Source: JAWBMQ01 sp038828875 (GTDB lineage: Archaea > Nanobdellota > Nanobdellia > Woesearchaeales > JAWBMQ01). Taken from it: a stretch of DNA of 64,000 bases. The translations under genes were made by a program, and so were the position numbers. Below, one piece after another: positions 52,396 through 60,644 of the stretch. The DNA lies in NCBI GenBank assembly GCA_038828875.1, contig JAWBMQ010000002.1, forward strand, positions 74,536 through 138,535. The letters run 5' to 3'. Under the pieces are notes generated by a model. That model did no database searches, had not been told where the DNA came from, and saw nothing but the letters and a program-made list of their open reading frames with translations. Within the stretch, counting starts at the first letter, position 1; each line of letters opens with the position of its first letter.

Positions 52396-53250
52396 ATGGA
52401 TTCATTTACACATTATTATATTTATTTCAACACAAAGGATAAAAACGCTTCAATTGATGAGTTTTTGAAAAAATATTCTAAAGATGAAAATTTGCTAATT
52501 TTTAGCAATTCTGCAGCAGATATAGATAATTTTGCAAGAATTTTAAAAACTACCTATAAACCAAAGTATTTTTTCAATTTTCATTCAAGAACGTTTAATC
52601 AATTGGACGATTTTTCTTTAGGGTTATCTTTTCATGGAGAGCAAACAAAGATAAATAAAAACATAATCTATGGAATTGATTATTATACTCATAAAGAAGA
52701 TGGTTACATTGAAAGGCTAAGAAGAAAAACTTCACACATTTTTGAAAAGTATAATATAAATTTAAAAGAGTTTGATCATGGTTTTTTAGAATATGTTACT
52801 GGCTATTTACTAGCTAACGAAAATCCAGAACTTAAAAAACAATATTTAAAATTCTGCAGTGAACATCTTGATGAGAAGTTAAAAGAATTTGCGGAACATT
52901 TAACTTTTGCAGAAAAAATCATACTTAAACCATTGTTACCTTTGATTTCTGAAGTTTTAAAAAAATACAACACTTTTTTAGATGATCCTCTTCCAATAAT
53001 TTACAAAACCTATGCATTAGGTAGCAAAAGAATTGATTATTTGTTTAAAGAAAATAAGCCATTGAAAATTCAATTAGAATTAGCTTTCAACGAGCTAATG
53101 CCAATTGTAAATGAAGAATTAAACTTAAAAACATCATACTTTAACACGATTTTAGAAATTGCAAAGGATATTGATTATAATTTATTGCAAGAAGAAACTT
53201 CCTACAGCTTAGAGAAGAAACCTGTTTATCAAAAAAATTATGAAAAATAA
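52396..53250 (+). CDS. putative Zn-dependent phospholipase C-like hydrolase, copy B
   Basis: This is a paralogue of the preceding gene (284 aa), alignable along most of its length: MDSFTHYYIY, NSAADIDNFAR, FFNFHSRTFNQL, DFSLGLSFHGE, GIDYYTHKEDGY and EFDHGFLEYVTG. All candidate His/Asp metal ligands are kept, so both copies may be active. It has its own TATA-like ATTTATAAATTATAAA upstream, so it need not depend on copy A's promoter. The substrate is unknown. Confidence 0.65.
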   Translation: MDSFTHYYIYFNTKDKNASIDEFLKKYSKDENLLIFSNSAADIDNFARILKTTYKPKYFFNFHSRTFNQLDDFSLGLSFHGEQTKINKNIIYGIDYYTHKEDGYIERLRRKTSHIFEKYNINLKEFDHGFLEYVTGYLLANENPELKKQYLKFCSEHLDEKLKEFAEHLTFAEKIILKPLLPLISEVLKKYNTFLDDPLPIIYKTYALGSKRIDYLFKENKPLKIQLELAFNELMPIVNEELNLKTSYFNTILEIAKDIDYNLLQEETSYSLEKKPVYQKNYEK

Positions 53251-53251
53251 T

Positions 53252-53551
53252 TTACTTGAGTTGATTTATTATTTCTTTCATTCTTTCTTTTACTTTAAAA
53301 GCTAAAATCTCTTTGTAATTCTTTTTTAACTTATAAGCAATTCCATTTATTGTGCTTTCTTTTTCTAAAATTTTTACTTTTTCTAACTCATTTAAATACT
53401 TAAAAACTACCTTATACTTTAAATTTAATTGATTAGCAATTTCATTTATTGATAAATAATTTTGCGTTTCCATAAATTTTATTAATTTCTCTAATTCTTC
53501 TGCTTTTTCTTTTTGCTTTGCCAAATTTAGAACTAAAAATACATCTTTCAT
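53252..53551 (-). CDS. small winged-helix DNA-binding protein
   Basis: The 99-aa product has a helical start, then a winged helix: MKDVFLVLNLAKQKEKAEEL, YLSINEIANQLNLKYKVVFKYLNELEK and KILEKESTINGIAYKL (wing). It resembles small archaeal MarR/ArsR-like regulators, but the target is unknown. It converges with the hydrolase copy B, leaving one base between the stops, and is divergent from the S15 gene with 117 bp between them, so it may regulate that region. This is inference only. Confidence 0.75.
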   Translation of the reverse strand: MKDVFLVLNLAKQKEKAEELEKLIKFMETQNYLSINEIANQLNLKYKVVFKYLNELEKVKILEKESTINGIAYKLKKNYKEILAFKVKERMKEIINQLK

Positions 53552-53597
53552 AAAATTTATTTCAATTTTTAATTTAAAAAAGTTTAGATTTCAAAAA

Positions 53598-53607
53598 TTT
53601 TATAAAA
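53598..53607 (+). promoter_or_regulatory. TATA box of the S15 gene
   Basis: TTTATAAAAC predicts transcription start near 53625-53630, exactly at the base of the leader hairpin at 53629. The gene therefore has a leader of about 40 nt. Confidence 0.5.
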
Positions 53608-53628
53608 CTATTTTTATTTCAAAACTTT

Positions 53629-53657
53629 GGACTGCTCGGTGAAAGCTTAGCAGTACC
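53629..53657 (+). promoter_or_regulatory. structured mRNA leader of S15 (possible autoregulatory hairpin)
   Basis: GGACTGCT (53629-53636) pairs with AGCAGTACC (53649-53657) in eight base pairs with one bulged A (53655). Inside, GGT and GCT form G-U, G-C and U-G pairs closed by a GAAA tetraloop. The Shine-Dalgarno AGGTGA starts right after the hairpin. S15 is known in bacteria to bind a G-U/G-C motif in 16S rRNA and to regulate itself through mRNA mimics, so a similar control is a reasonable hypothesis. Confidence 0.4.
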
Positions 53658-53668
53658 AGGTGAAAACT

Positions 53669-54121
53669 ATGGCAAGAAAATACTCAGGAAGTAAAGGTAA
53701 ATCTGGTTCTACAAAACCACAAATACTTAAAAAACCTGTTTGGTTAAGGTACAATGAAAAAGAAATAGAATTATTAGTAGTAAAATTGTTCAAGCAGGGT
53801 TATGAACCAAGTGCTATAGGAAGAATTCTAAGAGATGTATATGGAATTCCATCGGTAAAATTAGCAACAAATAAAAAAATAACTAAAATTTTAGAAGAAA
53901 AAGGATTGAAATTAGAATTACCTGAAGATCTAAAAGCATTGATTAGAAAATATGTTAATCTTGAAAAGCATTTGCAAAACAATCATAAAGATATGACTGC
54001 TAAAAGAGGTTTAGAATTGACAAAATCAAAGATATATAAGTTAATTCATTATTATAAGAAAGTAGGCAAATTACCTGAAAACTGGCAATTTGATCCTCAA
54101 AAAGCAGCATTATATCAATAA
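53669..54121 (+). CDS. rps15: ribosomal protein S15 (archaeal S13e/S15 type)
   Basis: This small-subunit protein binds the central domain of 16S rRNA. The sequence is archaeal in type: ARKYSGSKGKSGSTKP start, WLRYNEKEIELLVVKLFKQGY, PSAIGRILRDVYGIPSVK, and the S15 core MTAKRGLELTKSKIYKLIHYYKK ending in LPENWQFDPQKAALYQ. Length is 150 aa from ATG 53669, preceded by AGGTGA with a 5-nt gap; an in-frame ATG at 53660 lies within the Shine-Dalgarno site. It is followed 65 bp later by the helicase gene. Confidence 0.97.
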   Translation: MARKYSGSKGKSGSTKPQILKKPVWLRYNEKEIELLVVKLFKQGYEPSAIGRILRDVYGIPSVKLATNKKITKILEEKGLKLELPEDLKALIRKYVNLEKHLQNNHKDMTAKRGLELTKSKIYKLIHYYKKVGKLPENWQFDPQKAALYQ

Positions 54122-54186
54122 TCTTTTTTCTTTCTTAAAAAAATTTTTAAACTTATTTTCTTTTTTAAGTTTAGATGTGATAAAAT

Positions 54187-56142
54187 ATGATCGTAATTAA
54201 CGAAGACAACAAAAAAGCTACAGAAATTGTTCAGTTTAAAGGTTTTATTCTTGACCCATTCCAGATTGATGCAATAAAATCTATTGAAAAAGGTAACAGT
54301 GTAGTCGTTTCTGCTGGAACTGGAACAGGAAAAACGCTTATTGCAGATTACATTATAGAAAAAGCACTTAAAGAGAAAAGGAGAGTAATTTATACTTCAC
54401 CAATAAAAGCTTTAAGTAATCAAAAATTTAGAGATTTCAAAAGACAATATGGTGATGCTGTAGGCTTACTTACTGGAGATGTTACAATAAATCATGATGC
54501 TCAAATTCAGATTATGACTACTGAAATTTACAGAAATATGCTTCTTAATAGAGAATATTTTGATGATCTACAATATGTTATTTTTGATGAAGTACATTAC
54601 TTAAATGATCCAGAACGTGGTGCTATTTGGGAAGAAGCAATAATCTTTTCCCCAGAACATGTAAGATTTTTATGTTTATCAGCTACAATTCCAAATGCAA
54701 ATCAACTTGCTTTATGGATTGAAAAAATACATAAGCATGAGGTAGATGTTATAATTTACAATAAGAGAGCAGTACCTTTAGAGCATTATGTGTACACTGA
54801 TTCTACAGGAATTAAAGAAATAGATTCTTTAGATACTTCAATTTTTAAAAAGGATAAAAAAGAAAAGAAAAGCAAGACCAAAAAAAATCAAAATGTTCAA
54901 AGATATTCAAATTTAGTAAATCTAATAAACATCTTAAAGCAAAAAGAGTATCTACCTTGTATTGTTTTTTCGTTTTCCAGAAAAAAAACTTGGGAAAATG
55001 CTTTTAAAGTAGCGGAAATTTTTGATTTTACAACACAAGCTGAAAAAAATTACATTAGTCAATTCTTTGAAAGCAAAATAAACGATGAAAAATTATGGGA
55101 ATTAGACAGCGTTAATCAATTGAGATATCTTCTTTTAAGAGGTATTGCAGTTCATAACGCAGGATTATTGCCAACTTTGAAAGAGATTGTAGAAATTTTG
55201 TTTTCTGAAGGCAAAATAAAAGTCCTATGTGCTACAGAAACCTTTGCATTAGGAATTAATATGCCTACTAAAACAGCAGTTTTTACAGATTTGCGTAAAT
55301 GGGATGGTATTCGTTTTAGAGATCTTGAAGCAAGAGAATACTTCCAAATGGCAGGTCGAGCAGGAAGACGTGGTATTGATAAAATTGGCTATGTTATTAC
55401 AATGTTAAATTCTTCTGAAGATTACTTAACTCTAAAGAAAATAATGGAAGTTAAATCAGAGCCAATTAAAAGTCAGTTTGACATTTCTTACAACACTATA
55501 TTAAATTTAGTAAGAGATCTTCCATTGGAAAAGGTTAAATTAGCTTTAAGTAAAAGCTTTTATTTATATCAAAATCAAGATCATTCAAGCAATCAAAAGA
55601 TTCAAGCAATCTTTACAAGAAAGTACAAAGAATTAGAAAAATTTGGTTATATTAACAATGGAAAATTAACTACAAAAGGTTTTTTCGCGACTAAAATCTA
55701 TTCTCATGAAATTGCAATAAGTGAAATGATTTTTGACAACATCTTAAAAGCAGCAACAGAAGAAGAATTTTTAGTATTATTAGCTTCTTTGGCATATGAA
55801 TTCAAGTTAGCAGACAAATTCAACACAAAAAACATTAACAAAGAGGTAAATCGAATTTTAAATTTAATTTCTCATAATGAATATCTAAAAAAGTATGTTA
55901 AAAAAGTTAATGTATTAAGAATGTATAAAATAGTTACTTATTGGTATCAAGGAAGAACATTTGAAGAATTACTAGATATAACAAATTTAGCTGAAGGTGA
56001 TATAATCCGATTATTTAGAAATATCATTGATTATCTTAGACAATTGATCAAAGCTTCTTCAGAAATATATCCCGAAAATGTAACTAAATTTGAAAGCATG
56101 ATTCAGAAAATTGACAGAGACGTGATTAGAGTTGATTTTTAG
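54187..56142 (+). CDS. Ski2/Mtr4-like DEVH-box RNA helicase
   Basis: This is a superfamily 2 helicase. Motif I is SAGTGTGKTLIADY (residues about 38-51), Ia YTSPIKALSNQK, Ib TTEIYRNML, II FDEVHYLND, III LCLSATIPNA, IV VFSFSRKKT, V ATETFALGINMPTKTAV and VI MAGRAGRRGID. The DEVHY sequence and the order of elements resemble Mtr4/Ski2 RNA helicases more than the archaeal DNA helicase Hel308. The C-terminal 200 residues are a helical DSHCT-like region. At 651 aa it lacks the arch/KOW insertion of eukaryotic Mtr4. It could feed RNA to the exosome; that link is inference. Confidence 0.88.
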   Translation: MIVINEDNKKATEIVQFKGFILDPFQIDAIKSIEKGNSVVVSAGTGTGKTLIADYIIEKALKEKRRVIYTSPIKALSNQKFRDFKRQYGDAVGLLTGDVTINHDAQIQIMTTEIYRNMLLNREYFDDLQYVIFDEVHYLNDPERGAIWEEAIIFSPEHVRFLCLSATIPNANQLALWIEKIHKHEVDVIIYNKRAVPLEHYVYTDSTGIKEIDSLDTSIFKKDKKEKKSKTKKNQNVQRYSNLVNLINILKQKEYLPCIVFSFSRKKTWENAFKVAEIFDFTTQAEKNYISQFFESKINDEKLWELDSVNQLRYLLLRGIAVHNAGLLPTLKEIVEILFSEGKIKVLCATETFALGINMPTKTAVFTDLRKWDGIRFRDLEAREYFQMAGRAGRRGIDKIGYVITMLNSSEDYLTLKKIMEVKSEPIKSQFDISYNTILNLVRDLPLEKVKLALSKSFYLYQNQDHSSNQKIQAIFTRKYKELEKFGYINNGKLTTKGFFATKIYSHEIAISEMIFDNILKAATEEEFLVLLASLAYEFKLADKFNTKNINKEVNRILNLISHNEYLKKYVKKVNVLRMYKIVTYWYQGRTFEELLDITNLAEGDIIRLFRNIIDYLRQLIKASSEIYPENVTKFESMIQKIDRDVIRVDF

Positions 56143-56180
56143 AAGCTAATTTTATTAATCTTTTGAATTTTCTTTTTCTG

Positions 56181-57251
56181 ATGTTTCAACCAGAATTTTC
56201 AGAAAAAGATTTGTATTTAAGTAATTATGATTATGTGTTGCCAAAAGAATTAATTGCTCAAGAACCATTGCCTGAACGAGATCAATCAAGATTGTTGATG
56301 ATCTTTAACAATGGAATTCTACATACCAAGTTTACTGAAATTGTAAAATTTTTCCAAGCAGGAGATGTTTTAGTTTTTAATAATACCCGAGTATTGAAAA
56401 CAAAATTAAAAGGAAAAAAAGAATCTGGAGCAAATGCAACTATAACTTTAATTGAAAAGAAAGATGATTTTTGTTGGTTATGCTTTGTTCATACTAAAAA
56501 TCCTAAAGTAGGAACTAAATTGATCTTTGAAGGAAATCAAGAAAAGCTTATTGCTGAAATTGTTTCTCAAGAAGAAAATAAATTTGTTTTGAAATTTAAT
56601 TCAGAAATCAACGAATTTCTTAACAACTATGGCTCTTACACTTTGCCACCATACATAAAGAAAGAATTAAAAGAGCAAGAAAGATATCAATCAATCTTTG
56701 CAAAAGAAGATGGTTCTTTAGCAAGTCCTACTGCATCTTTACATTTTAGTGAAAGAATAATAAAAGAATTGGAAAAAAAAGGAGTTAAGTTCGCTTATGT
56801 AACTTTAAACATCTCATTAGGTACTTTTGCACCTGTTACTGAAAACTATATTTTAAATCATAAGATACACTCGGAGATTTTTAAGATTACTAAAGAGAAT
56901 GCAGAAATAATTAAAAGTGCAAAAAGATTATTTGTAGTAGGAACTACTTCTTTAAGAGTCTTAGAATCTTTAGAAAAATTTGAAGAAAATTATGGTTCTA
57001 CAAACATCTTTATTTATCCAAGTTATCAATTTAAGCATCAATATCATGGATTAATTACTAATTTTCATCTTCCTAAATCAACTTTAATTATGCTAGTTAG
57101 TGCAATTGTTGGTCGAGAGAGAATTTTAAGAATATACACCCGAGCTGTAGAATTGAATTATAGATTTTTTAGTTTAGGAGATGCTACATTTATAGTAAAC
57201 GATTCTTTTAGAGAAGATTTCAATCTTATAGGAACTTTTGAAGAGATTTAA
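56181..57251 (+). CDS. queA: QueA-family S-adenosylmethionine:tRNA ribosyltransferase-isomerase
   Basis: QueA converts preQ1 in tRNA to epoxyqueuosine using the ribosyl group of SAM, a bacterial queuosine step. Motifs along the protein: YVLPKELIAQEPLPERDQSR, VLVFNNTRVLKTKLKG, LPPYIKKE, RYQSIFAKEDGSLASPTASLHFS, VTLNISLGTFAPV, VGTTSLRVLESLE and LITNFHLPKSTLIMLVSA. The bacterial end YGEAMLI reads LGDATFI here. I use ATG 56181; a TTG six codons upstream is the only longer option. Length of 356 aa is typical. Archaea normally make archaeosine, so this is unexpected and probably acquired from bacteria. Confidence 0.88.
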   Translation: MFQPEFSEKDLYLSNYDYVLPKELIAQEPLPERDQSRLLMIFNNGILHTKFTEIVKFFQAGDVLVFNNTRVLKTKLKGKKESGANATITLIEKKDDFCWLCFVHTKNPKVGTKLIFEGNQEKLIAEIVSQEENKFVLKFNSEINEFLNNYGSYTLPPYIKKELKEQERYQSIFAKEDGSLASPTASLHFSERIIKELEKKGVKFAYVTLNISLGTFAPVTENYILNHKIHSEIFKITKENAEIIKSAKRLFVVGTTSLRVLESLEKFEENYGSTNIFIYPSYQFKHQYHGLITNFHLPKSTLIMLVSAIVGRERILRIYTRAVELNYRFFSLGDATFIVNDSFREDFNLIGTFEEI

Positions 57252-57261
57252 AAAGGTTCTA

Positions 57262-57313
57262 TTTATAAATAAAAATGATTAGTTTTTAAATAAAAACTAA
57301 ACATTTATAAATA
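57262..57313 (+). promoter_or_regulatory. tbp promoter region: two TATA boxes and an inverted repeat
   Basis: Identical TTTATAAATA elements lie at 57262-57271 and 57304-57313, 42 bp apart. Between them is a perfect 9-bp inverted repeat, TAGTTTTTA (57280-57288) and TAAAAACTA (57291-57299), separated by AA. The proximal TATA suits a start near 57332. The inverted repeat is a candidate operator, and the product of the gene binds TATA boxes itself. Confidence 0.5.
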
Positions 57314-57348
57314 AGTTTATAGATATTTAAAAACAGGGGGTGTTAATG

Positions 57349-57909
57349 ATGAAATTAAACCGAGAAGAAATTAAGAAACAAATTAAAATTGTTAACATTG
57401 TTGTAACAACTTCTTTAGAAAAAAATATTCAGCTAGAGAGAGTTGCAGCTAATTTACCAAACACGGAGTACAATCCAGAACAATTTCCTGGATTAGTGTT
57501 GAAACTTAAAAATCCAAAAACTTCAGCATTAATTTTTAACTCAGGAAATGTTGTTTGTACTGGTGCAAAATCTATGGAATTTGTGGAGCAATCTATTCAA
57601 GGGATAATTGATACCCTTAAAAAAGTAGATATTATCATTGATGTGAAACCAAAAATCACTATTCAAAATATAGTTGCATCAGGAAACTTAAATGTACACT
57701 TCAATTTGAACGTTTTATCAGTAAAACTTGAAAACACAGAATATGAACCAGAACAATTTCCAGGTTTAGTTTATAAATTACCAGCAGCAAAAGCAACTTT
57801 CTTAATCTTTAGTAATGGAAAAATAGTGTGTACAGGAACAAATAGTGAGCAAGCAGTTTATGAAGCAATTGATAAATTAGCAGATAGATTAGAAAAACTA
57901 GATCTATAA
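57349..57909 (+). CDS. tbp: TATA-binding protein
   Basis: TBP is the basal transcription factor that recognises archaeal TATA boxes. The two direct repeats are obvious: VAANLPNTEYNPEQFPGLV with ALIFNSGNVVCTGAKS in the first half, and VLSVKLENTEYEPEQFPGLV with FLIFSNGKIVCTGTNS in the second. Length is 186 aa from ATG 57349 (spaced 8 nt from GGGGG); an ATG three bases upstream is also possible. No acidic C-terminal tail is present. It is flanked by queA upstream and convergent corA downstream. Confidence 0.97.
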   Translation: MKLNREEIKKQIKIVNIVVTTSLEKNIQLERVAANLPNTEYNPEQFPGLVLKLKNPKTSALIFNSGNVVCTGAKSMEFVEQSIQGIIDTLKKVDIIIDVKPKITIQNIVASGNLNVHFNLNVLSVKLENTEYEPEQFPGLVYKLPAAKATFLIFSNGKIVCTGTNSEQAVYEAIDKLADRLEKLDL

Positions 57910-57938
57910 AATAACTATATAAAAATTTGTTTTATTTT

Positions 57939-59042
57939 TTATATCCATTTCTTTTTCTTTATGTACCATAATAAGAATAAAGATACTGCTAGTGTTAAAG
58001 CAATTACGTAATGATATCCGTATTTCCACTTAAATTCTCTAATAGCTTCGAAATTCATTCCATACCATGCAGCAATAAAACTAAGTGGCATGAAGAATGT
58101 TTGCACTAAAGTTAAAACCTTTATAATTTCATTCATTTTTTGATTGTTTACTGACAAATAAGTTTGTATTAGATCATAAACTTGATCTCTTAATGCCTCT
58201 GAGTGATTAATTGCTCTTATTACATGATCCTCTAAATCTTTCAAATAAATGTTATCTAATTCAAATAGATCTAATTGATATCTTTTCAATGAAAATATAA
58301 CCTCTCTTACAGGCAAAATTGAATTTCTTATTTCTAACAAATCTCTTTTTAAACTATGCAATTGTATAATATCTTTTGATTCAGGATCTTTTACAATTTC
58401 ATCTTCTACATTTTCTAATTTTTCTTCAATCTGATTTAAAACATACATATAATGATCGATGATAAAATCAATAATCATATAAACCAAAAAATCAAAGCCT
58501 TTTTTTCTTATCTTTCCTTTGTTCTCTTTAATGTTTTTTCTTATCTTTTCAAAATAATCTTTATCGTCATCTATAAACGTTAGTAAATAATTATCAAAAA
58601 CAATCATAGCAACTTGAATGTTTTTCAGTTCTACTGAACTTTCATCCAACGTAACAAATCTTAATACTACAAAAATATAATCATCGTAAATCTCTATTTT
58701 AGGTCTTTGTTCAACGTTAAGAATATCTTCCAAAACTAAAGGATGTATTCTAAATTTAGCTCCTACTTCTTGAATCATTTCCACGTCATTAACTCCTAAA
58801 AATGTAATCCATCTAATTTTTTGTTTGCTTTTTAAATCAATTTTCAATTCAGATAAATCCTTTTCAACTTTTTCATCATAAGAATATTCATCATAACTTA
58901 TGTACTTTATTTTTATCTTTTCATGATGTTCTCCTGTGTAAATTAAAGTTCCTGGTAATTCTCCTAGCTTTTGTTGTTCGATATCATCACTATTTTCAAA
59001 ATTTTCTTGAATTTGTATCTCAGAAATATCTTTTTTAGTCAT
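57939..59042 (-). CDS. corA: CorA family magnesium/cobalt transporter
   Basis: This cation channel has a large cytoplasmic N-terminal domain (residues about 1-305: IRWITFLGVNDVEMIQEVG, LVLEDILNVEQRPKIEIYDDYI) and two C-terminal helices. The signature YGMNFEAIREFKWKYGYHY follows the first helix (GMN motif, loop residues outside), and the second is IALTLAVSLFLLWYI with a basic KKKKWI end. Length of about 367 aa is normal. I place the start at ATG 59042; a GTG 15 bases upstream is preceded by less suitable sequence. Confidence 0.93.
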   Translation of the reverse strand: MTKKDISEIQIQENFENSDDIEQQKLGELPGTLIYTGEHHEKIKIKYISYDEYSYDEKVEKDLSELKIDLKSKQKIRWITFLGVNDVEMIQEVGAKFRIHPLVLEDILNVEQRPKIEIYDDYIFVVLRFVTLDESSVELKNIQVAMIVFDNYLLTFIDDDKDYFEKIRKNIKENKGKIRKKGFDFLVYMIIDFIIDHYMYVLNQIEEKLENVEDEIVKDPESKDIIQLHSLKRDLLEIRNSILPVREVIFSLKRYQLDLFELDNIYLKDLEDHVIRAINHSEALRDQVYDLIQTYLSVNNQKMNEIIKVLTLVQTFFMPLSFIAAWYGMNFEAIREFKWKYGYHYVIALTLAVSLFLLWYIKKKKWI

Positions 59043-59146
59043 ACTACCTCTAGACACTTTTTAGTTTATAAATTTTTTATTTTTTATTTTTTAACAGATA
59101 TTAGAAACAAAAAATTTAAAAAACATGTCTCATTATTCTTTTAATC

Positions 59147-60634
59147 ATGGAAATTGAAAAGCTATCAAAAATTGAAATAGATCTAATAAAAGAATTGCTA
59201 AAAAAGGAAAGAAAAGATAAATACTATGTAAAAGAGTTCAATAAAGATTATGCTGAAGTAATGAGAGCCTTTCAATTTTTAAGTAATAAAAATTTAGGAA
59301 AGCTTGGTGCTGAAAGTTATAAGCTTATTCTTCTGACAGATACCGGATTAAGTGCGAAGAAAAAAGGATTGCCTGAAAAGATTTTGTTTGATTTTGTTAA
59401 AGATAAAAAAGAAATGAAAGTTAGTGAAATTCCAATGGATAACAATGAAAAAAACATAGCTATAGGATTATTAAAGAAGAAAGGAGCAATAAGTGTTGAA
59501 AAATTGAATAATGAATTAATTTTAAAGTATGTTAAAGATTGTGAATTTGAAGAAGAAAAAATTTTGAAAAAAGAATTTCCTTTAGCATTTGAAAAATTAA
59601 CTGATGATGAAAAAAGGATTATTGAAGATTTGATAAGAAGAAAACTTCTCAGAATTGAAGAAAAAAACGAATGGTATTTTGTTCCTGAGAAAGAATTATT
59701 TGAAATAAAACTAGAAGAGCTAGATTTTATAGAAAAAGTGGATAAAGAAGTTATTGAACAAGAACAATGGAAAACTAAAAAATTTAGAAAATATGATTTA
59801 ACTTCTCCTTTGCCAAAGATTTATGGTGCTAGAAAACATTTCTTAAGTGAAACTATTGAAGAAATAAAAAGAATTTGGATAGAGATGGGTTTTAGTGAAA
59901 TGGAAGGTAATCATATTCAAACATCTTTTTGGAATTTAGATGCATTGTTTGTACCACAAGATCATCCAGCAAGAGGATTGCAAGATAGTTTATTTGTAGG
60001 AAAAGATAAAATAGAAAAAGGCATTATTAATGATTTAGAATTAATGGATTCAATAAAATCAGTACATGAAAATGGAAAAATTGCAAACAGTACTGGCTGG
60101 CAAGAGAAATGGTCAGTAGAGGTAGCTAAAGAATTAATGTTAAGAACTCACACAACTGTGCTTTCTGTTCAAACGTTGTATAAATTGAAGCAAGAAAAGA
60201 TCACACAAGGAAAATTTTTTGCAATTGGAAGAGTATATAGAAACGAAACTATTGATTGGAAACATCTTTTTGAATTCCATCAAGTTGAAGGAATAGTAGT
60301 TGGTGAAGTTAATTTTAGAAATTTACTTTACTATTTGAAAATTTTCTATAAAAAATTAGGATTTGATGATGTTAAGATTGTTCCTAGTTATTATCCTTAC
60401 ACTGAACCATCTGCAGATATTTTAGTTTATAGCAAAGAAAAAGATCAATGGTTAGAACTTGGAGGAAGTGGAATGTTTAGACCAGAAGTTGTAATTCCTT
60501 TATTAGGAAACAATGTAAGAGTATTAGCATGGGGAATGGGATTAGAAAGAATAATCATGATGAAATATAATTTGAAAGACATAAGAGATGTTTATAGCAG
60601 CGATTTAAATTTATTGAAAGAAAGAACACGATAA
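59147..60634 (+). CDS. pheS: phenylalanyl-tRNA synthetase alpha subunit
   Basis: This class II synthetase subunit has the catalytic site for charging tRNA-Phe. The N-terminal 200 residues are winged-helix domains of archaeal/eukaryotic type. The catalytic core has motif 1 around HFLSETIEEIKRIWIEMGF, the region DALFVPQDHPARGLQDSLF, motif 2 in FFAIGRVYRNETIDWKHLFE, and motif 3 GMGLERIIMMKY. At 495 aa it is full length. A Shine-Dalgarno is lacking and a TATA-like AATTTAAAAAAC lies about 30 bp upstream, so it is leaderless. pheT follows 10 bp later. Confidence 0.97.
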   Translation: MEIEKLSKIEIDLIKELLKKERKDKYYVKEFNKDYAEVMRAFQFLSNKNLGKLGAESYKLILLTDTGLSAKKKGLPEKILFDFVKDKKEMKVSEIPMDNNEKNIAIGLLKKKGAISVEKLNNELILKYVKDCEFEEEKILKKEFPLAFEKLTDDEKRIIEDLIRRKLLRIEEKNEWYFVPEKELFEIKLEELDFIEKVDKEVIEQEQWKTKKFRKYDLTSPLPKIYGARKHFLSETIEEIKRIWIEMGFSEMEGNHIQTSFWNLDALFVPQDHPARGLQDSLFVGKDKIEKGIINDLELMDSIKSVHENGKIANSTGWQEKWSVEVAKELMLRTHTTVLSVQTLYKLKQEKITQGKFFAIGRVYRNETIDWKHLFEFHQVEGIVVGEVNFRNLLYYLKIFYKKLGFDDVKIVPSYYPYTEPSADILVYSKEKDQWLELGGSGMFRPEVVIPLLGNNVRVLAWGMGLERIIMMKYNLKDIRDVYSSDLNLLKERTR

Positions 60635-60644
60635 TGGTGAAATC

